Shown: positions 59,798-63,120 of the stretch, piece by piece
Numbering within the stretch: position 1 is the first letter of the stretch
Layout: each line of letters starts with the position of its first letter
Source: an uncultured Eubacterium sp.
GTDB lineage: Bacteria; Bacillota; Clostridia; Lachnospirales; Lachnospiraceae
Direction: 5' to 3'
Length of the DNA stretch: 63,120 nt
Assembly (NCBI GenBank): GCA_910589595.1
Contig: CAJUTM010000019.1
Span: 1-63,120, forward strand
Made by a program: the position numbers and the translations under genes
The notes under the pieces: generated by a model
What the model was told of the DNA's origin: nothing
The model's database searches: none
What the model saw: the letters and a program-made list of their open reading frames with translations, nothing else

Positions 59798-59937
59798 ACT
59801 TGTAATTTTTAAGGTTTGGTATTGGGGTCTGGTGATGGATAACATTTATGCGTCTGTCGTGCTCATTAATTAGTTCCCTCTTGACTTTTATCAATTATAT
59901 CAACATCTTCTATTCCTATCGCCTTTCTGTATAAGTT

Positions 59938-60435
59938 CTATCCTAACCCCACATACATACCCAATCTCTGATACAACTTTTCACTTATCCGTATCCCATT
60001 TTCCTTCAACTGTTCAATGCATCTTTCCACATCTTCCTTTGTCAGCATCCCCTCATCAAAGGCCTGTGTAAGAATTCCAATCGTACCAGTAATTGTTATA
60101 CCCATTTTCTTAGCAACCTGCCTCCCCTTATGCTCATCCATCAACAATACATCCGAACTCTTTTCATCTGCTAAAATAATTGCTTCACTTTCCCCAGCGT
60201 CTAATCCGGTAAAATTCCGCAAAATGGCAACGGATTTCCCATTGTCCACTTCTTCCACAAAAAGAAATTCACACTCTCGTACCAGTTTTGCTTCTTCAGA
60301 AAATGCTTCATTCTCTGTCAACTCCCGATATACTGCCTCTGGTATATAGACAACACCAAACAATTTCTGCAACAATTCCAACTGCCCTGCTTTCATCAGT
60401 GAAATAATCGGCGTGGTATCTGAAACAACAATCAT
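59938..60435 (-). CDS. PIN-like toxin (DUF3368)
   Basis: A 165-residue PIN-fold protein. It has VVSDTTPIISLMKAGQ (first Asp), a central LDAGESEAIILAD (acidic pair) and LMDEHKGRQVAKKMGI (third acidic site), as in DUF3368. Such proteins are predicted RNases. Its start overlaps the antitoxin gene by 4 bases (ATGA), the usual layout. Activity is predicted, not shown. Confidence 0.85.
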   Translation of the reverse strand: MIVVSDTTPIISLMKAGQLELLQKLFGVVYIPEAVYRELTENEAFSEEAKLVRECEFLFVEEVDNGKSVAILRNFTGLDAGESEAIILADEKSSDVLLMDEHKGRQVAKKMGITITGTIGILTQAFDEGMLTKEDVERCIEQLKENGIRISEKLYQRLGMYVGLG

Positions 60436-60713
60436 ATGGTCGCACCTCTTAATTTTTTCAATACTGCCAAATCTTCTTCAAATTCTTCTTCCGTTTCATC
60501 AAAATATGGCAGACCTAATTTGCCATACAATGTAATCAAGTCAATCTTATGGAGCCCGAGCATTTCCGCTGCCCTTCCATGAGACATGACGCCACTTTTG
60601 ATATAAGGGTAGACCAGCATTGCATTTCTTGTTATTTGTGCCTCTTTATCCTCCAGCACTGTATAGGGCACAATTTCCTCTGGCACATCAATTTCTACCT
60701 TTGTCATTGTCAT
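60432..60713 (-). CDS. UPF0175-family antitoxin
   Basis: A 93-residue protein with an N-terminal beta strand (TKVEIDVPEEIVPY) and a helix-turn-helix-like region (SGVMSHGRAAEMLGLHKIDLITLYGKLGLPYFDETEEEFEEDL), matching UPF0175. It pairs with DUF3368 toxins. The ATG at 60713 is 9 bases after AAGGAG; the ATG at 60722 is too close to that site. A palindrome between promoter and start could be its own operator. Confidence 0.85.
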   Translation of the reverse strand: MTMTKVEIDVPEEIVPYTVLEDKEAQITRNAMLVYPYIKSGVMSHGRAAEMLGLHKIDLITLYGKLGLPYFDETEEEFEEDLAVLKKLRGATI

Positions 60714-60736
60714 AGCAATCATCTCCTTACTTTTAC

Positions 60737-60746
60737 AAGTATACTT
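60737..60746. promoter_or_regulatory. AAGTATACTT palindrome (candidate antitoxin operator)
   Basis: A perfect 10-bp dyad lies between the -10 box and the ribosome-binding site of the toxin-antitoxin operon, where autorepression would be expected. Confidence 0.4.
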
Positions 60747-60754
60747 CTATTCAT

Positions 60755-60783
60755 ATTATACACTTTTCACCTTATCCTTACAA
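60755..60783 (-). promoter_or_regulatory. Promoter of the toxin-antitoxin operon
   Basis: On the minus strand TTGTAA and TATAAT are exactly 17 bp apart. Confidence 0.7.
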
Positions 60784-60802
60784 CAAAAAGTCAATAATTG
60801 AA

Positions 60803-61045
60803 TTACTTACCTAAATTGCAAAAGTAAATTCTACCGTCTCTTTTCCTGATAGAAATTACCTCTGCACAAGTTGAATTTAATTCTGCATACATATTATGAT
60901 GTCTTTGTTCCTGACAGCAGTGAAAGGAGACATCATGAGTAAATATATCCCAGGTGACCCGTCCCCGCCAGCATAGACACCTTAAACGAAAGGATTCTAT
61001 CCGGTTCTTAATTTTGCTCGTTTTTTCTAGTTTTTTCATCTTCAC
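60803..61045 (-). CDS. Small uncharacterised ORF next to the IS3 element
   Basis: An 80-residue frame (CWRGRVTWDIFTHDVSFHCCQEQRHHNMYAELNSTCAEVISIRKRDGRIYFCNLG) with protein-like composition in its last 50 residues but no good ribosome-binding site. It begins within a few bases of the probable IS3 end, so it may be the tail of a gene cut by the insertion. Not recognised. Confidence 0.3.
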   Translation of the reverse strand: MKMKKLEKTSKIKNRIESFRLRCLCWRGRVTWDIFTHDVSFHCCQEQRHHNMYAELNSTCAEVISIRKRDGRIYFCNLGK

Positions 61046-61107
61046 AGGATAGTGGAACGATTTTTCTCTTGCCCGCTGTGCCTGTGTAACGACTTATTCA
61101 AAAGCTG

Positions 61108-61989
61108 CTATGCCGCTTTCAAATCTGTCTGGTGTCTACGGTAGTAGTCCTCCGGCGTCAGATAGCCGTTTGCCTCGTGGATACGCTTACGGTTATAAAA
61201 TATCCATATATATTCGAATACTGCTGCTCTGGCTTCTTCTCTGGTTCGGAAATGCTGTTCATTTAGCCATTCCTGTTTCAGCTTCCCCCAGAAACTTTCC
61301 ATCGGGGCGTTATCCCAGCAGTTCCCTTTTCGGCTCATACTGCTGATGAAACCGTGTTCTTTTGCAAGCGCCTGATAATCCAGGGAACAATACTGGCTTC
61401 CCCTGTCGGAGTGCAGGATACAGCCCTCAGTTGACCGCGTATGCCGCACAGCATCTTTCAGGGCAGCTATCACAAGTTCTTTTGTCATACGCCCGTCCAT
61501 GGATATACCGACGATCTTATTCCCGCACAGATCCATGACGCCCGCAAGGTAGAGCCAGCCTTCATCCGTCGGGATATAAGTGATGTCACTTACCATCTTC
61601 TGTCCGGGTCTGTCAGCTTTGAAATCCCTGTTCAGGATATTTTCTGCTACCGGAAGGCTGTGCTTTGAATTTGTTGTTGCTTTATATTTTTTACCGACTT
61701 TTGACCGGATGCCGTTTTCACGCATGATGCGCTCTATCCGTTTGTGGTTGAACTGCTCATCTGACTTCCGGTTTACCTCATGGGTGATCTTTTTGCTGCC
61801 GTAAGTCCCGCGGGATGCTTCATGGATCTGGCGTATCTGTTCCAGAAGGGAGCGATTCTCCAATTGGCGGGCGCTTGGTGTTCGTCTGCGCCATGCATAA
61901 TAGCCGCTTTTGGAGACCTGAAGCCATTGCGCCATCTTTGCAATCCGGTATTTGGAACGGTTGTGTTCCATGTAAAGATAACGGATCAC
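61108..61989 (-). CDS. IS3-family transposase OrfB (DDE)
   Basis: A 293-residue integrase-core protein. The N-terminal HTH_21 part (GYYAWRRRTPSARQLENRSLLEQIRQIHEASRGTYGSKKITHEV) is followed by the catalytic domain: Asp in VSDITYIPTDEGWLYLAGV, Asp in LHSDRGSQYCS, Glu in NAPMESFWGKLKQEW. The nominal start is GTG at 61989, but the frame stays open upstream to the A7 run at 62019-62025. It is probably made as an OrfAB fusion by -1 frameshifting. Confidence 0.93.
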   Translation of the reverse strand: MIRYLYMEHNRSKYRIAKMAQWLQVSKSGYYAWRRRTPSARQLENRSLLEQIRQIHEASRGTYGSKKITHEVNRKSDEQFNHKRIERIMRENGIRSKVGKKYKATTNSKHSLPVAENILNRDFKADRPGQKMVSDITYIPTDEGWLYLAGVMDLCGNKIVGISMDGRMTKELVIAALKDAVRHTRSTEGCILHSDRGSQYCSLDYQALAKEHGFISSMSRKGNCWDNAPMESFWGKLKQEWLNEQHFRTREEARAAVFEYIWIFYNRKRIHEANGYLTPEDYYRRHQTDLKAA

Positions 61990-62270
61990 TTCAGGTTCTT
62001 GGCAAAGAAGGCGCTTGCTTTTTTTAGGAATTCATTTTCCTCTTCCAGATCTTTAATGCGTTTTTTGAGGGCACGCAGTTCGGCATCTTCCTGATGGAGG
62101 TTACCACTGCCGACAAAGGGTTCTGTGGGATGTTCCTTAAAGCGGGACATCCATGTGTAGAGGGTGTTTACATTAATGCCCAGTTCCCTTGCAACCTGTG
62201 CTGCAGGTATTCCCGCCTGAACACGCTTACAGGCTTCTTCCTTGAATTCGATACTATACGTCTGTGCCAT
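61986..62270 (-). CDS. IS3-family transposase OrfA
   Basis: A 94-residue DNA-binding protein: helix-turn-helix (EEACKRVQAGIPAAQVARELGINVNTLYTWMSRF) and a leucine-zipper-like end (LRALKKRIKDLEEENEFLKKA). AGGAGGAAAGG lies before the ATG at 62270. Its final codons overlap orfB, with the slippery A7 run at 62019-62025. Confidence 0.92.
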   Translation of the reverse strand: MAQTYSIEFKEEACKRVQAGIPAAQVARELGINVNTLYTWMSRFKEHPTEPFVGSGNLHQEDAELRALKKRIKDLEEENEFLKKASAFFAKNLK

Positions 62271-62335
62271 AACCTTTCCTCCTGACTCTGTTGGATAGAT
62301 TATACCATTCGTTCTACATGTCTATCAAATGGGGT

Positions 62336-63120
62336 ATGAGGCAAGGTAACCATAAGCACCTTACTGCTTCTGACCGACTTTTCATTGAACGTGCCCTGAA
62401 TGACGGTATCTCATTCAGGGAGATTGCATGCTGCCTTTGCAAGGATCCAAGCACCATTTCCAAGGAGGTTCGTTCCCGCCGCTTATCTGATTTCTATCCC
62501 GGACGGGGACTTTTCCTGAATGCTAAAAATTTCTGCATCCACCGTTTCCACTGCCAAAAGAAAAATGTCTGTGGAAAGATTGTACTCTGCGATATCAAAT
62601 GCACCTCCTGCCCCTCATGCAACCAGCACTGCAAGGATTTTGTGAGGGAACGATGCACCAGGCTTGACCGGGCTCCCTATGTCTGTAACGGGTGTGATAA
62701 GGGGCATGCCCGTTATACAATCCCCCATAAGTATCACTACGATGCGCTCTTTGCAGACCGCAGATATCGTGAAACACTCCGGGATTCCAGATCCGGCATC
62801 AATCTCTCAAAAAACGAGCTTCACCGCATTGATTCCATCGTTACCCCCCTGATCTGGCAGGGACATTCCCCTTACCAGATCGTTGTGGAACATCCGGAAC
62901 TCGGTCTTTCCGTGCGTTCAATCTATCAGTACATAGAACTCGGCCTGCTTACCGGCCGCAACATTGACCTGAAGCGCAAAGTCAAATTTAAGGCCCGCAA
63001 ATGCCATAAATCACAGATCACAGACCGTGAAGTGTTTCACGGCCGGCTGTACAGTGATTTCCAGCAGCTTCCACCTACCCATGTGGTTGAAATGGATACG
63101 GTCAAGTCCTCCCGGGACTC
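62336..63120 (+). CDS. IS30-family transposase, N-terminal part (runs off the window)
   Basis: The frame is open to the window edge, about 261 codons. An HTH start (HLTASDRLFIERALNDGISFREIACCLCKDPSTISKEVRSRR) is followed by a Cys-rich zinc-binding-like region (CDIKCTSCPSCNQHC) and a second helical part (SPYQIVVEHPELGLSVRSIYQYIELGLL). The start of the DDE domain is THVVEMDTVKSS with the first Asp. An in-frame ATG at 62318 is also possible; neither has a clear ribosome-binding site. Confidence 0.85.
   Translation, partial: MRQGNHKHLTASDRLFIERALNDGISFREIACCLCKDPSTISKEVRSRRLSDFYPGRGLFLNAKNFCIHRFHCQKKNVCGKIVLCDIKCTSCPSCNQHCKDFVRERCTRLDRAPYVCNGCDKGHARYTIPHKYHYDALFADRRYRETLRDSRSGINLSKNELHRIDSIVTPLIWQGHSPYQIVVEHPELGLSVRSIYQYIELGLLTGRNIDLKRKVKFKARKCHKSQITDREVFHGRLYSDFQQLPPTHVVEMDTVKSSRD

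Larger units (their letters stand above)
61053..62316 (-). mobile_element. IS3-family insertion sequence
   Basis: It contains overlapping orfA and orfB. Candidate ends are TGGAACGATT (from 61053) and, on the opposite strand, TAGAACGAAT (from 62316), which agree at 8 of 10 positions. Length would be about 1.26 kb, normal for IS3. No target duplication was recognised, so the exact ends are tentative. Confidence 0.6.

Overview
The window looks like a chromosome segment of a spore-forming, low-to-mid GC Firmicute of the class Clostridia, most likely a gut Lachnospiraceae. Support comes from an alpha/beta-type small acid-soluble spore protein (12718-12918), RecU rather than RuvC, an FtsEX / EnvC-like / Ctp division operon, a PP-loop/NifS/NifU Fe-S and thiouridine operon, a phosphoketolase, AraC-controlled GH43 and GH31 glycosidases, and AGGAGG-type ribosome-binding sites. 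No rRNA, tRNA or CRISPR array was seen.

Layout. 1-1798 is the N-terminal part of a secreted RHS/YD-repeat protein that leaves the window. 2133-2481 is a decayed nucleoside phosphorylase. 2483-5745 is a two-gene redox operon (YyaL-like thioredoxin-fold protein and a Rieske FAD oxidoreductase). 5859-7524 is a two-component system. 7552-12411 holds a GH31 glycosidase, a GH43 glycosidase and their probable AraC regulator. 12718-17496 carries housekeeping genes (spore SASP, recU, DJ-1, RluC/D-type pseudouridine synthase, M23 peptidase, murI). 17541-28005 runs from an unusual RND exporter through ctp, an EnvC-like factor, ftsX and ftsE to a CdaR-like regulator and an MsmX-type sugar ABC ATPase. 28175-30912 is a small envelope operon (LytR_C protein, TagA/WecG glycosyltransferase, YitT). 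31090-38788 holds a Na/Pi transporter beside a PhoPR-like pair, an SDR, an NlpC/P60 hydrolase and a third OmpR-type two-component system. 38871-41571 is iscS-iscU-mnmA, followed by trmO and phosphoketolase (to 44831). 45103-56168 mixes envelope and secreted proteins (DUF4846-like, PBP1A, PfoR-like PTS IIC, CAP/Ig/FN3, BspA-like LRR, Ig-like).

From about 56.2 kb to the end the window becomes a mobile-element graveyard: a P-loop ATPase fragment, a frameshifted IS transposase, two decayed accessory genes, an integrase tail, an ISAs1-like scrap, a UPF0175/DUF3368 toxin-antitoxin pair, an IS3 element with its frameshift signal, and the start of an IS30 transposase.

The most interesting non-coding structure is the leader of the phosphoketolase gene (44832-45062). 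It has a consensus promoter, a cre-like site, three strong hairpins, and a hairpin that can hide the Shine-Dalgarno sequence. The loop of that last hairpin is perfectly complementary over 9 nt to the loop of an upstream hairpin. The Shine-Dalgarno-proximal part recurs in front of the LRR gene (54331-54384), next to a 243-bp imperfect palindrome (54443-54685). A second dispersed stem-loop occurs at 16608-16660 and 46145-46192. Several candidate operators (iscS, toxin-antitoxin, Pho-type boxes, AraC boxes) were also read directly from the sequence.
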